Shown: one piece after another, positions 16,519 to 26,023 of the stretch
How positions within the stretch are numbered: position 1 is the stretch's first letter
Layout of the letters: each line of letters starts with the position of its first letter
Assembly (NCBI GenBank): GCA_033851915.1
Contig: JAWSVM010000001.1
Location: 992,001-1,056,000, forward strand
Direction of reading: 5' to 3'
DNA from: UBA1672 sp033851915
GTDB taxonomy: Bacteria; Pseudomonadota; Alphaproteobacteria; Micavibrionales; Micavibrionaceae
DNA length: 64,000 bases
Notes under the pieces: model-generated
The model's input: only the letters and a program-made list of their open reading frames with translations
Databases searched by the model: none
What the model was told of the DNA's origin: nothing
Position numbers and translations under genes: made by a program

Positions 16519-17424
16519 TTAATCTGACCAAGGCAATGATTTACATGCTACTGTAAGATGATCAACAAATAAGCGCAGGCGCGTTGATAGGTAACGGTTA
16601 GGCATGAAAACAGCATGTATGTCACGATTTGGCCAGGTCACGTATTCTGGAAGAACCTGCTTGATCAGACCTTCTTTCAAAGGTTCCGCAATATAAAATA
16701 TAGGAAGGATGGCTATCCCGACGCCTTCAATAACAGCCTCGCGCATCATTTCACCTGTATCGCATTTGAACGTTCCTTGTAGTTTAACGTGTCCTTCTTT
16801 GCCATTTGGGTCTTTATATCGCCACTCATGTGGGCTTTGATTACGTGTATAAGCAAGTACGTTATGCTCTGCCAATTCTTGTGGATGTTGAGGTGTCCCA
16901 TGTTTTTCTATGTATTCCGGGCTAGCGCAAATATAAATTGGGCAGGACGCTAGCCGCCTTGAAATAAGCGATGAATCTGGGAGGGCTCCAATTCTGATGG
17001 CAAGATCAAACCCTTCGGCAGAGATGTCGACATAACGATCATCAAAGCTTAGATCCAAATTCACATCAGGGTATTGTTTCGCAAATGAAGCAATAGCTTT
17101 ACCAAGGTACTTTACTCCAACACTGAATGGGATGCTTACTTTTAACGTGCCATGTGGGCATGACTTTAACTCGTGTATTTGTTCTTTAGCTTCTTGCAGA
17201 TCCTCCATAGCACGACTAGCGCGTTCAAAGAATATTGCGCCTTCTTCGGTCACGGAGACATGTCGTGTTGTTCTATTTAGTAGCTTTGTCTGAAGTTCAA
17301 ATTCTAAGTTCTGTATCTGTTTGGACACAGCCGAGCTTGTGATCCCAAGCTCTCTTGCGGCACCGGCAAAACTGGCGTTTTTTACAACCTTAATAAATAT
17401 ACCAATACGTGATAAATGATCCAT
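16519..17424 (-). CDS. LysR-family transcriptional regulator
   Basis: A 301-residue protein beginning MDHLSRIGIFIKVVKNASF, with AARELGITSSAVSKQIQNLEFELQTKLLNRTTR as the LysR helix-turn-helix and a PBP-like effector domain (SFDDRYVDISAEGFDLAIRIG). The HTH places it near the Ala/Pro-rich CrgA/DhaR-like group. An ATG five codons upstream (17439) is an alternative start; neither has a strong ribosome site. It is divergent from the doxX-pirin-gst genes and probably controls them in response to an electrophile or aromatic compound (inference). Confidence 0.88.
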   Translation of the reverse strand: MDHLSRIGIFIKVVKNASFAGAARELGITSSAVSKQIQNLEFELQTKLLNRTTRHVSVTEEGAIFFERASRAMEDLQEAKEQIHELKSCPHGTLKVSIPFSVGVKYLGKAIASFAKQYPDVNLDLSFDDRYVDISAEGFDLAIRIGALPDSSLISRRLASCPIYICASPEYIEKHGTPQHPQELAEHNVLAYTRNQSPHEWRYKDPNGKEGHVKLQGTFKCDTGEMMREAVIEGVGIAILPIFYIAEPLKEGLIKQVLPEYVTWPNRDIHAVFMPNRYLSTRLRLFVDHLTVACKSLPWSD

Positions 17425-17544
17425 ATTATTATCAATCAAATAGAATTAATTAATTTCAATTATAGTATATTATCAATTTTTATTCCGTATGTCAGAATTA
17501 ATTATAGATTAAACAAATGATTAAATGTTGAAAGGAATAAGATA

Positions 17545-17976
17545 ATGTCGCAGGAACAATCGCATAATTATGGCGCCTTAGTCGCAAGGCTAGCCTTTGG
17601 AGGAATGTTAGTATCGCACGGTTTACTTAAGCTGACGGTGTTTACTATGCCTGGAACGGTTGCCTTTTTTGAAAGTCAGGGTTTCCCGGCTGTAATGGCG
17701 TACTTAACTGTGTTTGGTGAGATCGTTGGCGGAACTGCAATACTTATAGGGCTTTATACTAGACTGGCTTCTTTGCTCTCTATTCCAATTTTATTAGGCG
17801 CAACTTTTGTACATGCCGGAAATGGGTGGGTTTTTAGTAACACGGGCGGTGGTTGGGAATATCCAGTATTTTTAGCTGTTATTGCTGTAAGTGTTGCTTT
17901 GCAAGGTGGTGGGCCATTTGCGATACGCAAGCTCCCGATTATTGATGCCCTTATTCCAAATATTCTGAAGGCATAA
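17545..17976 (+). CDS. DoxX-family membrane protein
   Basis: A 143-residue protein with four predicted membrane helices and the DoxX pattern LVARLAFGGMLVSHGLLKL, followed by GFPAVMAYLTVFGEIVGGTAILIGLYTRLASL. AAAGGA precedes the ATG. DoxX proteins relate to the quinol-oxidase-associated/thiosulfate oxidoreductase small subunit and often accompany redox-stress genes. It starts the divergent group with pirin and GST and lies about 120 bp from the LysR gene. Confidence 0.85.
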   Translation: MSQEQSHNYGALVARLAFGGMLVSHGLLKLTVFTMPGTVAFFESQGFPAVMAYLTVFGEIVGGTAILIGLYTRLASLLSIPILLGATFVHAGNGWVFSNTGGGWEYPVFLAVIAVSVALQGGGPFAIRKLPIIDALIPNILKA

Positions 17977-17992
17977 AAGGAAGGAAAAACAA

Positions 17993-18694
17993 ATGATTAA
18001 ACATTATCCTTATAAAGACTTAGGTCATCATGATTTAGGCTGGCTAGATGCGCATTATCATTTCAGCTTTGCGGATTATCTTAACCGTAACCGAATGGGG
18101 TTTGGAGCATTACGCGTTATTAATGATGATGTGATTATGGCGGGCGCCGGATTTGATACACATCCCCATAAAGATATGGAGATTATAACATACGTTCGCA
18201 AAGGCGCTATCACACATCACGATTCGAAAGGGAACAAAGGCCGTATCGAAGCTGGTAGTGTACAAGTTATGAGTGCTGGAACTGGTGTTTATCATTCAGA
18301 ATTCAATCTTGAAAGTGAAGATACAAACCTCTTTCAAATATGGATAACACCAAAGTATGAAGGAGTGAAGCCACAATGGAAGGCAATGCATTTTCCCAAG
18401 GGCATGATTAAGAAGACATTACCCTTGCTTGTGTCTGGATTTGAAGAGGATAAACAAGATGGCGTCTTATACATTCATCAAGATGCTAGAATTTATGGTG
18501 GTATAATTGATGAAGGACAAACTCTAAAACACCCCATAACAAATCAAGCTTACTTTTTAGTTTCTGATGGAGAAGTAATGGTTGACGGTCAAAGACTGAC
18601 GAAAGGTGATGGCGCTGAAATAACTAAGGTTAACGTAGTCACAATAGAGGCTATCAAGTCATCAGAAATTCTAATCATAGATGTACCACAATAA
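17993..18694 (+). CDS. Pirin-family protein
   Basis: A 233-residue bicupin. FGALRVINDDVIMAGAGFDTHPHKDMEIITYV carries the pirin metal-binding HPHKDMEI motif; a second His and the HSEFN motif follow near residue 98. Bacterial pirins of the YhhW type can act as quercetin dioxygenases. It starts 17 bases after doxX with AAGGAAGG upstream, so it is co-transcribed. The C-terminal pirin domain is complete. Confidence 0.9.
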   Translation: MIKHYPYKDLGHHDLGWLDAHYHFSFADYLNRNRMGFGALRVINDDVIMAGAGFDTHPHKDMEIITYVRKGAITHHDSKGNKGRIEAGSVQVMSAGTGVYHSEFNLESEDTNLFQIWITPKYEGVKPQWKAMHFPKGMIKKTLPLLVSGFEEDKQDGVLYIHQDARIYGGIIDEGQTLKHPITNQAYFLVSDGEVMVDGQRLTKGDGAEITKVNVVTIEAIKSSEILIIDVPQ

Positions 18695-18811
18695 ATTAAT
18701 ATATTGAGATCCGTTGGACTGGATAATATATGAAACCATGAACCGCTTTTAAGCAGAATTGCTTGAAATAACTGACAATTACAACCCAAAACTCAAAAGA
18801 AAGAAATTACT

Positions 18812-19435
18812 ATGTACACACTTTATTCAATTCCAGGAACCTGCTCAACAGGTATTACTGTTTTACTCGAGAAGCTAGCTGTCGATTTTAAAACTGTGGC
18901 TCGTGACGATGTTCCTAATTATACGGAAATCGTTCCAACCAATGCCGTTCCAGCTTTAAAGACCGAAGATGGCCAAATCATCACTGAGGGTGCTGCTATT
19001 GTTTTATACTTACTTGAAAAGCACAATAGCGATATGTTGCCAGCAGATTTGTCTGAGAAGGCGGAATTTTTAAAATGGCTTATGTTCGATTACGCCACAT
19101 TACACGTGGCATATTCCAAGCTTTTTACCATCGCTATGAAAGTAAAAATTGATGAGACAGAACAAGCGAATGTAATGCAACAGCTTGGCGATCAAACGTC
19201 GGCACTTTGGGCAATCGTAGATAAACGTCTATCGGACAAAACGTTTATATTGGGAGATCAGGCAACTATCGTTGATTATTTGATGGCTATTTACAGTAGT
19301 TGGGGAAATTATTTCCCAAATGTAAAAATTTCTTTAGGCCAAAATGTGGAACGTTTCATCGTGGACGTACAGGCGTTGCCGGAATTTAAGGCAGGCTTTC
19401 AAACAGAAAAAATACAGTTTAAAGCTGCCGCATAA
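18812..19435 (+). CDS. Glutathione S-transferase
   Basis: A 207-residue protein. The thioredoxin-like N-domain starts MYTLYSIPGTCSTGITVLLEK and contains the cis-Pro region NAVPALKTEDGQIITEGAAIVLYL, the glutathione-binding part. The helical C-domain includes GDQATIVDYLMAIYSSW. This is a beta-class-like bacterial GST. It follows pirin after 117 bases and is closed by two terminators, consistent with a LysR-controlled detoxification cluster. Confidence 0.88.
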   Translation: MYTLYSIPGTCSTGITVLLEKLAVDFKTVARDDVPNYTEIVPTNAVPALKTEDGQIITEGAAIVLYLLEKHNSDMLPADLSEKAEFLKWLMFDYATLHVAYSKLFTIAMKVKIDETEQANVMQQLGDQTSALWAIVDKRLSDKTFILGDQATIVDYLMAIYSSWGNYFPNVKISLGQNVERFIVDVQALPEFKAGFQTEKIQFKAAA

Positions 19436-19455
19436 AATTTAAGTGCAAACAATTA

Positions 19456-19490
19456 AGAAAAGCTGTGCGCCAAAATAGTACGGCTTTTCT
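19456..19490 (+). terminator. Stem-loop terminator after gst
   Basis: A 13-bp stem with two wobble pairs (AGAAAAGC ... GCTTTTCT) around a loop of about nine bases, then a short T-rich run, 20 bases after the gst stop. Confidence 0.6.
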
Positions 19491-19501
19491 TTCATTTGAT
19501 T

Positions 19502-19525
19502 GCCGCTTTTTAGCGGCTTTTGTTT
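19502..19525 (+). terminator. Rho-independent terminator
   Basis: GCCGCT-TTTT-AGCGGC followed by TTTTGTTTT. The perfect hairpin and T-tract are a strong terminator in the plus direction, backing up the one just upstream. Confidence 0.75.
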
Positions 19526-19766
19526 TGCCTTGGTGCTACTTTTTCTTCGTTCTGATAAGGGACAATGAAATACTAAGACTTTAAAGGTAGGATAGTGACT
19601 TGTCAGAAGTACAGATAATTTTTTCATAGTATTGGCTTAGAAAGGCTGGGGTGAAGGTTATCAATGGTGAAATTACATTACCTATCAATTTTTGATTTTA
19701 CCTATGGCCTTAGCTAGTGAAGTGATAAAGCTTAAATAAAAAAACTCTAACAATTGCCCTCTGTCT

Positions 19767-21047
19767 CTATGCTTTACATGGCTCTTCCAATATACCTTGC
19801 TCACCTTCTGTTTTCGCAATAATAACGGCGCAGCAACTATCACTAAACACATTGACGGCTGTTCTCATCATATCCAGAATTCTATCTGTAACAAGCAACA
19901 TGCCAATACCTTCGAGAGGAAGCCCTATAACACCAAGAATAATCGTTATGGCGACTAGGCTTGCCGCAGGGATGCCCGCCACACCTATGGATGTTAGCAA
20001 TGCCGTTATGACTATAATAAACTGTGTCGCAATACTTAAATCTAGGCCGTAGGCTTGCGCAATAAAAATAGCAGCAACACATTCATAAAGCGCAGTTCCA
20101 TCCATGTTTACAGTTGCCCCTAAAGGCAAAACAAAAGATGTCGTTTTATTAGAAACTTTGGCATTTTTTTCTATACACTCCATTGTGATTGGCAACGTTG
20201 CAGAAGAAGATGCGGTAGAAAATGCTGTTAATAACGCTGGCAACATTGCTTTATAATGAAGATATGGGTTCTTAACCCGCCCTAAAAACCTTAAGAACAA
20301 AGCCAGTGTAATGAAAATATGACATGACAAAGCTAAAAACACAGTCAAGAAAAACAACATTAGCGGCTGAAATGCGTCAAATCCCGTTGCCGTCACCGTC
20401 TTTGCTACCAGGGCAAACACTCCAATCGGGGCAAATTTCATAACGAATAAAGTCATGCCCATCATCGTTTCAAATATGCCCTGCCAAAACCGCATAAGAA
20501 TTATCTTATTGTCGTCTTTGATGCGCGACATGAAAAACCCGAAAAGAATACCAAAACATATAAGCCCTAACATTTGCCCCTCAGCGGCGGCCTTAACAAT
20601 ATTTGGAGGAACCATCCTTAAAAATACTTCAACGATATCTCCTGTTCCGCGCCCCTCTACGCGTTCTAATTGCTCAGAAACTTCACTCGCAGAGCTCAAG
20701 TTAAGTCGATGACCAGCAGCTTGGCCATCAATAATACCGGGTTCGATAATATTTACGAAAGTTAAGCCAACCAATATAGCCATCAAGCTTGATAACAAAT
20801 AGAAACCAATCGTTTTCCCAGCTATTCTGCCTAAGCCACGTTCATTGCCAATTCCACTAACACCGCAGATGATTGAAGACAAGATGAGAGGTATAATAAG
20901 CATTTTTAGGGCATTCAAAAATAGAGTGCCTATAAAATCAAACACTTCATAAAATTTAATCCCTAGGATGCTCGTTTCTTGATCAATGGTCGAACCAACA
21001 ACAACAGCCAATCCAATTGCGAGTAGTATCTGCCAGTGTAGTTTCAT
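19767..21047 (-). CDS. Dicarboxylate/amino acid:cation symporter (DAACS)
   Basis: A 426-residue membrane protein of the GltP/DctA family. It has serine-rich SSSATLPITMECIEKN and the NMDGTALYE motif of the substrate/cation site, then the AGIPAASLVAI hairpin. It drives uptake of glutamate, aspartate or C4-dicarboxylates with Na+ or H+. The ATG follows a weak ribosome site. It is divergent from the gamma-glutamyltransferase gene, which could produce glutamate for it to import (inference). Confidence 0.9.
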   Translation of the reverse strand: MKLHWQILLAIGLAVVVGSTIDQETSILGIKFYEVFDFIGTLFLNALKMLIIPLILSSIICGVSGIGNERGLGRIAGKTIGFYLLSSLMAILVGLTFVNIIEPGIIDGQAAGHRLNLSSASEVSEQLERVEGRGTGDIVEVFLRMVPPNIVKAAAEGQMLGLICFGILFGFFMSRIKDDNKIILMRFWQGIFETMMGMTLFVMKFAPIGVFALVAKTVTATGFDAFQPLMLFFLTVFLALSCHIFITLALFLRFLGRVKNPYLHYKAMLPALLTAFSTASSSATLPITMECIEKNAKVSNKTTSFVLPLGATVNMDGTALYECVAAIFIAQAYGLDLSIATQFIIVITALLTSIGVAGIPAASLVAITIILGVIGLPLEGIGMLLVTDRILDMMRTAVNVFSDSCCAVIIAKTEGEQGILEEPCKA

Positions 21048-21219
21048 GTTTTGATACCATTACTAATAATTAAAAATTTACCTCTATGATCCAGAATAAA
21101 TATATCATAAAAAATTCATTTGCCAATGTCCGCTTATGGCCGACTTTAACATTCGATATAACCAGCAGAGACTTGACGGTAAATTTTATTTAAATTCAAT
21201 TGAAAAGAAAGCTTTAAAT

Positions 21220-22938
21220 ATGTTTCCAAACTGTATGCCAAAATTAAAGAAAAAGAATTCCTCAAAATTCTATCTACTTTACTTGATGCTGGTTTTTTGT
21301 ACATTTTCTCAATCAATATGCGCGAAAAATCTATCATTGTCCCAATCAGCAGTCGTATCTGCGCACCCTTTAGCAACACAAGCTGGACAAAAAATCCTTA
21401 AGAATGGAGGGAATGCATTTGATGCAGCAATAGCTATAAGCTCTACACTAGGCGTGGTAGAACCCTTTGGGTCTGGCATAGGTGGAGGTGCTTTTTGGCT
21501 TATTTACCATGCAGAAACAGACAAATACTTTGTCTTGGACGGCAGAGAAAAGGCTCCGTTGGCAGCAACTAGAGACATGTATTTGGATGATGATGGTGAG
21601 GTGATTAAAGGCTTATCCACTTCAGGTGTATTAGCCGCTGGAATTCCAGGCCTTCCTGCTGTTTGGGTCGAAGTTAGTCAGCGTCTTGGTGCGTTACCTT
21701 TTAAGGACGTTCTTACCCCTGCAATCGACATGGCACAAAAAGGTTTTCCTGTCGATGAACGCTATATTTCTGGAGCCAATTATAAGCTCGCCCAATTACA
21801 AAATAATACGGCGGCGTCATCTATTTTTCTTGATAAAAATGAGGTTCCAGAAATCGGCTGGAATTTAACCCAAGAGGATTTAGCGCGCACGTTGTCACGT
21901 ATTGCGAAGGAAGGGAAGTCAGGGTTCTATGAAGGACTTATTGCAGAGGCCTTGGTTAAGGATGTTCGCGCCCATGGTGGCATCTGGTCTATAGAAGATT
22001 TATATCAGTATTCTGTAATTGAGCGCTCTCCAGTTTTTATTGAATATAAAGGATCGAAAATAATTGCCCCGCATTTGCCTTCATCAGGTGGTTTAGTATT
22101 AAAAAATATCCTGAATATTTTATCTGGATATGACCTTGATCGTTTTTCATTATTGGATAGAAAGCACTTAATTATTGAGGCAATGAGACATGGATATTAC
22201 AATCGTGCTTTGTATATGGGTGATCGTGATTTTGTAACTGTACCCACTCAGAAAATTACAAGCGCCGAAATGGCCGATAAACAACGCTCTTTAATATCAA
22301 CAAAGATTGCTACTCCAAGTTCTACATTACCAATAATAAAAAATGACGAGAAAAAAGGCACTGAAACAACACATTTTTCCGTTATTGATGCGCAAGGAAA
22401 TATGGTTTCTGCAACGCAATCAATAAATTTTTGGTTTGGCTCAGGCTTTGTCGCAAAAGGTACAGGGGTCTTACTAAATAATGAAATGGATGATTTTACC
22501 ATTAAACCTGGTGTGGCTAATGGATATGGGTTGATGGGGACTGAGGCCAATACGATTGCTCCAGCAAAACGAATGTTATCTAGCATGACCCCAGTTATTG
22601 TGCAGACCAAGGATAAGGGAGCAATATTTGGTACGCCTGGAGGTTCTCGTATTATCAGTATGAACTTGCTAGCAATCTTGTCTTTTTTAGATGGGTTGGA
22701 AGGAAATGATATCGTTGCCATGCCGCGATATCATCATCAATTCCTACCTGATAAAGTGATCTATGAGGATGGTGCTTTCACAGATAGGGAAGTAATGGAA
22801 CTGCAAAACAAGGGGCATGACTTAGAAAAAAAGGAAAAAAAATATGGGAATATGCAAATGATTATCTTTGATAAAACAAGTGGTAGCGTAAAAACATATT
22901 CAGATCCACGAGGAGAAGGTTCAGGTCGAGTTTATTAG
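21220..22938 (+). CDS. ggt: Gamma-glutamyltransferase, secreted
   Basis: A protein of about 572 residues. Starting at this ATG gives a basic n-region (KLKKKNSSK) and a hydrophobic segment ending SQSICA, a signal peptide directing it to the periplasm. The large-subunit start (VVSAHPLATQAGQKILKNGGNAFDAAIA) and GSGIGGGAFWL are typical. The autoprocessing/catalytic Thr is in ETTHFSVIDAQG, where the proenzyme is cut. It cleaves the gamma-glutamyl bond of glutathione. Upstream in-frame ATGs at 21136 would add a polar leader before the signal peptide and are less likely. Confidence 0.9.
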   Translation: MFPNCMPKLKKKNSSKFYLLYLMLVFCTFSQSICAKNLSLSQSAVVSAHPLATQAGQKILKNGGNAFDAAIAISSTLGVVEPFGSGIGGGAFWLIYHAETDKYFVLDGREKAPLAATRDMYLDDDGEVIKGLSTSGVLAAGIPGLPAVWVEVSQRLGALPFKDVLTPAIDMAQKGFPVDERYISGANYKLAQLQNNTAASSIFLDKNEVPEIGWNLTQEDLARTLSRIAKEGKSGFYEGLIAEALVKDVRAHGGIWSIEDLYQYSVIERSPVFIEYKGSKIIAPHLPSSGGLVLKNILNILSGYDLDRFSLLDRKHLIIEAMRHGYYNRALYMGDRDFVTVPTQKITSAEMADKQRSLISTKIATPSSTLPIIKNDEKKGTETTHFSVIDAQGNMVSATQSINFWFGSGFVAKGTGVLLNNEMDDFTIKPGVANGYGLMGTEANTIAPAKRMLSSMTPVIVQTKDKGAIFGTPGGSRIISMNLLAILSFLDGLEGNDIVAMPRYHHQFLPDKVIYEDGAFTDREVMELQNKGHDLEKKEKKYGNMQMIIFDKTSGSVKTYSDPRGEGSGRVY

Positions 22939-23184
22939 TTTTCTCGTAAGTTCTTGTTGTTAATCTCAGCACATATTTTTATGGACGTTAGCTTATGGCC
23001 GGCAAAAAAATATCAAAAAACGGGAGCAGAAAATTACCGATCTTATGAATAATGAGATGGTGGGTAAATTGCCACTGCTTTCTGATCGCTTCTTAAGAGA
23101 AAAGTAGAAGCAAAGGCTCTTGCACTCAATTTATACGTCTGGTGAAGTACGGTTATTTCAATGGAGTCCACTAAATAAGATAGT

Positions 23185-23799
23185 CTATTCATTGGGCATA
23201 ATTGTTCTGAAGGTTAAGTTTATTCGTGGGGTATGGATAGTTTTTGTAGGCGGTAAACGGTGAAGCCAATTTGTTTGTGTTTTGCCTTTCATGACCAAAA
23301 GGCTGCCATGCTGTAATACTTGCGAAATACTCTCTTTGGTTTGTTTGTGTTTGAAAGAGAATTTGCGTTCTGCGCCGAAGCTTAGTGAGCCTATGGCACC
23401 GTTTTTCTTAAGGTCTTTCTCTGCATCACTATGCCACGCCATGCCTTCGCTGCCATTATGATATAGATTGAGGAGGCATGAGTTGAAGGTTTCGCCCGCC
23501 GTCTTCTGTATTATTTCTTTGAGTTCCAGTAATTCTGCTGTCCATGGTAGGGCTGTCTTGGTGGTTTTTGAGTAGGTGTATGAAAAGGTATTGTCGCCGT
23601 ACCCTGCTACTTTGCGCTTTGTTGTTATTTTATTACCGAAAATAATGGCTTCATCATGTTTCCATGAAATATTAGTCAGAAGTGCATGGAAGTACTGCTC
23701 GGCATTATGTTGTGACATTATTGTGCCGTAATAATGAACGCAGCCATCTTTAGGTAGTAAATTTCTTGGTTTGTTATCTAGTGTTTCAAAGAGATCCAT
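23185..23799 (-). CDS. alkB: AlkB-like alkylated-DNA repair dioxygenase
   Basis: A 204-residue 2-oxoglutarate/Fe(II) dioxygenase. LYHNGSEGMAWHSDAEKDL gives the HxD iron ligands, WLHRLPPT gives the distal His, and PRINLTFR gives the Arg/Asn 2OG-binding end. AlkB removes 1-methyladenine and 3-methylcytosine by oxidative demethylation. It is the last gene of the alkylation operon and overlaps the Ada-N gene by 22 bases. Confidence 0.9.
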   Translation of the reverse strand: MDLFETLDNKPRNLLPKDGCVHYYGTIMSQHNAEQYFHALLTNISWKHDEAIIFGNKITTKRKVAGYGDNTFSYTYSKTTKTALPWTAELLELKEIIQKTAGETFNSCLLNLYHNGSEGMAWHSDAEKDLKKNGAIGSLSFGAERKFSFKHKQTKESISQVLQHGSLLVMKGKTQTNWLHRLPPTKTIHTPRINLTFRTIMPNE

Positions 23800-24023
23800 T
23801 CTTGATACTTATCTTTCATGCAATGACCGCAAGGGCGGTATCCTTCGTTTTGTGCATCCTTCTCGGTTTGAAAAAACACGCGGTTTTCTCGCTTCATTCT
23901 TTTTCCAGAAGGGCATTCCAATGTGCCGTATATTTTCAGGTTTTTGTTGCCGCCAAATTGAATACTCATATCTATTATTTTTTGTCTTAATTCTTGCGGA
24001 CTGATTTCGCTATGCGGGATCAT
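23778..24023 (-). CDS. Standalone Ada-type metal-binding domain protein
   Basis: An 81-residue protein with YGTLECPSGKRMKRENRVFF and GYRPCGHCMKDKYQEW, matching the Ada zinc-binding domain as a free-standing protein. In full Ada this domain accepts methyl groups from phosphotriesters on Cys38 and becomes an activator. Here the first pair of zinc cysteines is reduced to one (ECPSGK), while the second pair (CGHC) is intact, so phosphotriester repair is uncertain. It lies between the 2OG oxygenase and alkB, suggesting a split Ada. Confidence 0.8.
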   Translation of the reverse strand: MIPHSEISPQELRQKIIDMSIQFGGNKNLKIYGTLECPSGKRMKRENRVFFQTEKDAQNEGYRPCGHCMKDKYQEWISLKH

Positions 24024-24024
24024 G

Positions 24025-24738
24025 TTAGCTCACTGCATCGTGAAAAATAATGCCCATTGTATGTCGTTCTCCGCTGTGTAGCTCACTGACGCCATGCTTC
24101 ATATTAACACGGTAATATCCTCTTGTTCCTTTTACGGGCCGAAAATTAGTTGTGAATATAATCATGTCACCTCGCTGTGGGTTTAGCACTATGGCTTTGG
24201 ATTGCGCGCGCGGGGTTTGTTGGGTTAGAACAAATTCTCCGCCTGTAAAATCTTTTCCCGGCTGGTTAAGGAAGATGGCCGCTTGTAGAGGGAAGTAAAT
24301 GTCTCCGTATAAGTCTTGATGCAAGGTATTAAAGCCGCCTTTACTATATTTTAGAATGAGAGGTGTGGGTTTGAGCTGACCATGTTCATGGCATTGATTT
24401 TGTAGTTCTAGGAAGGTCTTTGGAAATTGCTTGTCAATTCTTAATGCTTGCATCCAAAAATTTGCGATGGGGGATAGCTTTGGGTATAGGTTTTCTCTTA
24501 AACTTTGAACGATATCTGGTAAGGGATAGTCCCAATACTTATATTCGCCACGACCAAACCTATAGCGTTCCATCACTACTTTTTTACGGTACGCATCTAC
24601 GTTATTATATTGGTTCATTAAGGTTTGGCATTGCTCTTCGGAGAAGAATTCAGGAACAATGGCATAGCCTCTATTATGCATTTCTTCGGTGATGGAGTTC
24701 CAGTCTATGGCCACAATCTTTTGTGTTAAATTATTCAT
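24025..24738 (-). CDS. 2OG-Fe(II) oxygenase
   Basis: A 237-residue protein with LHQDLYGDIYFPLQA (His and Asp ligands), a Gly-rich strand (DFTGGEFVLTQ) and a C-terminal His in MKHGVSELHSGERHTMG, the facial triad plus Arg of a 2OG oxygenase. The ATG at 24738 has AAAGGAGC nearby and overlaps the stop of the ada-like gene as ATGA. It is distinct from AlkB and its substrate is not known; the operon suggests nucleic-acid or protein damage. Confidence 0.8.
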   Translation of the reverse strand: MNNLTQKIVAIDWNSITEEMHNRGYAIVPEFFSEEQCQTLMNQYNNVDAYRKKVVMERYRFGRGEYKYWDYPLPDIVQSLRENLYPKLSPIANFWMQALRIDKQFPKTFLELQNQCHEHGQLKPTPLILKYSKGGFNTLHQDLYGDIYFPLQAAIFLNQPGKDFTGGEFVLTQQTPRAQSKAIVLNPQRGDMIIFTTNFRPVKGTRGYYRVNMKHGVSELHSGERHTMGIIFHDAVS

Positions 24739-25583
24739 GAAAGCTCCTTTATTTGTGCTGCTTCCCATCCAATAATGGCAGATTTTCGCGTTGGCCCCCA
24801 CATATAGCCACCAATATTTCCGCTGGCTTGTATGACACGATGGCAAGGGATAAGGAACGCGATGGGGTTGTTTCCTATGGCTGTTCCAACCGCACGAGAG
24901 GCCGTGGGCTTGCCGATGTGTTTTGCGATATCTCCGTATGTTGTTAAGTTCCCCATGGGAATTCTAAGTAGGCTTTCCCAGACTTTTAATTGAAAGGCTG
25001 TTCCGTTTAGATGTAGTTTTATTTTATCGAGGTTGCTCCAGTCTTTTTGAAAAATATATAATGTATCTTGCTGGAATTTATCAACTATCTGGTGGTAGGC
25101 GGCATTGGGAAAACGTTGTTTCAACATTGTCAGTGCTTGCGTTCCATTATCTTCAAAGGCTATGTGGCAGACGCCTTTTTCAGTAGATGCAATAATTAAT
25201 TCTCCGAATGGGCTTTCCGCAAAACTGTAATTTATATTAAGGTTAATGCCGCCGTTTTTAAATTCCCCCGGAGTCATACCTTCGATGTTCACGAAAAGAT
25301 CGTGCAGTCTACTACTGCCTGAAAGTCCGGTGTCATAGGCCGTATCCAGTAGTGTTGATTGCCCGTCTTTAAGTAATCCTTTAGCGTGTTCGATGCTGAT
25401 ATATTGCATGAATTTTTTTGGGCTAACCCCTGCCCATTCGGAGAACAGCCGTTGAAAATGAAAGGGGCTTAGATTAACAGCAGCAGCAATCTCATCTAAA
25501 GATGGTTGATCTTTAAAATTCTCTTTTATATACGCAATGGCTTGCGCAATTCTGTCGTAGTTAATTTTTTTTTGGTCAATCAT
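24735..25583 (-). CDS. AraC-type regulator fused to O6-methylguanine methyltransferase (Ada C-terminal part)
   Basis: A 282-residue fusion. Residues 1-105 are an AraC helix-turn-helix pair (PSLDEIAAAVNLSPFHFQRLF, GMTPGEFK). Residues 115-282 are an Ogt domain with FLIPCHRVI; the acceptor Cys is about residue 247. Classical Ada has a zinc domain, AraC domain and Ogt domain in one chain. Here the zinc domain is absent from this protein and encoded separately two genes downstream, so methyl-activation must differ. It heads the four-gene operon. Confidence 0.9.
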   Translation of the reverse strand: MIDQKKINYDRIAQAIAYIKENFKDQPSLDEIAAAVNLSPFHFQRLFSEWAGVSPKKFMQYISIEHAKGLLKDGQSTLLDTAYDTGLSGSSRLHDLFVNIEGMTPGEFKNGGINLNINYSFAESPFGELIIASTEKGVCHIAFEDNGTQALTMLKQRFPNAAYHQIVDKFQQDTLYIFQKDWSNLDKIKLHLNGTAFQLKVWESLLRIPMGNLTTYGDIAKHIGKPTASRAVGTAIGNNPIAFLIPCHRVIQASGNIGGYMWGPTRKSAIIGWEAAQIKELS

Positions 25584-26023
25584 TCCTGACTCTATTTCTT
25601 TGTTTTTTCGTATTGTCCATATGCATTCAATATAAAAAGGATTAACGGAATTTGCGACCCGAAACTTGCTCTTGTCTTATTTTAAAATCATAAACCTGAT
25701 GGGTATGCTGATCTTTGGAAGCTTCAAATCGGCGAAGGCCTATAGGGGCATTGTTAATTATAAGTTTTATATAACGTTGGTCTTTGAACCTATACGAAAG
25801 TGTCAGGGGGAGGCTTGCGAAGGTGTCGATTGATGGTGGTTGAAGAGCTGTATCGCGCTTTTGCAGGCTTTTGCAGATACGTCTTCACATGCGTTAAAAG
25901 CCAGTTGGTTGTGAGCCCCCGCAACCAATACCTCTACGGTGCCCTCCGAGGCATGACCCATCAAGGCTTTCCACGAAACTATAGACATTCTTTTTAACCG
26001 TTTGGTACAAAGAGTGGTACAAA
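25584..26023. other. Intergenic region before the integrase
   Basis: It contains the divergent start of the ada operon and no RNA gene that I recognise. Overlapping frames on both strands (65 and about 60-119 residues) show no family. Two TGGTACAAA direct repeats lie just before the integrase ATG. Confidence 0.5.
26003..26023 (+). repeat. Tandem TGGTACAAA boxes before the integrase
   Basis: TGGTACAAA occurs at 26003-26011 and 26015-26023, 12 bases apart, ending directly at the integrase ATG. I recall similar TGGTACAAA boxes in front of related integrases, which suggests an integrase-control or binding site. Confidence 0.5.

Noticed and set aside
22939..23184. Short frame reading LHSIYTSGEVRLFQWSPLNK
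   Set aside because: Might be a gene remnant, but no family could be recognised.
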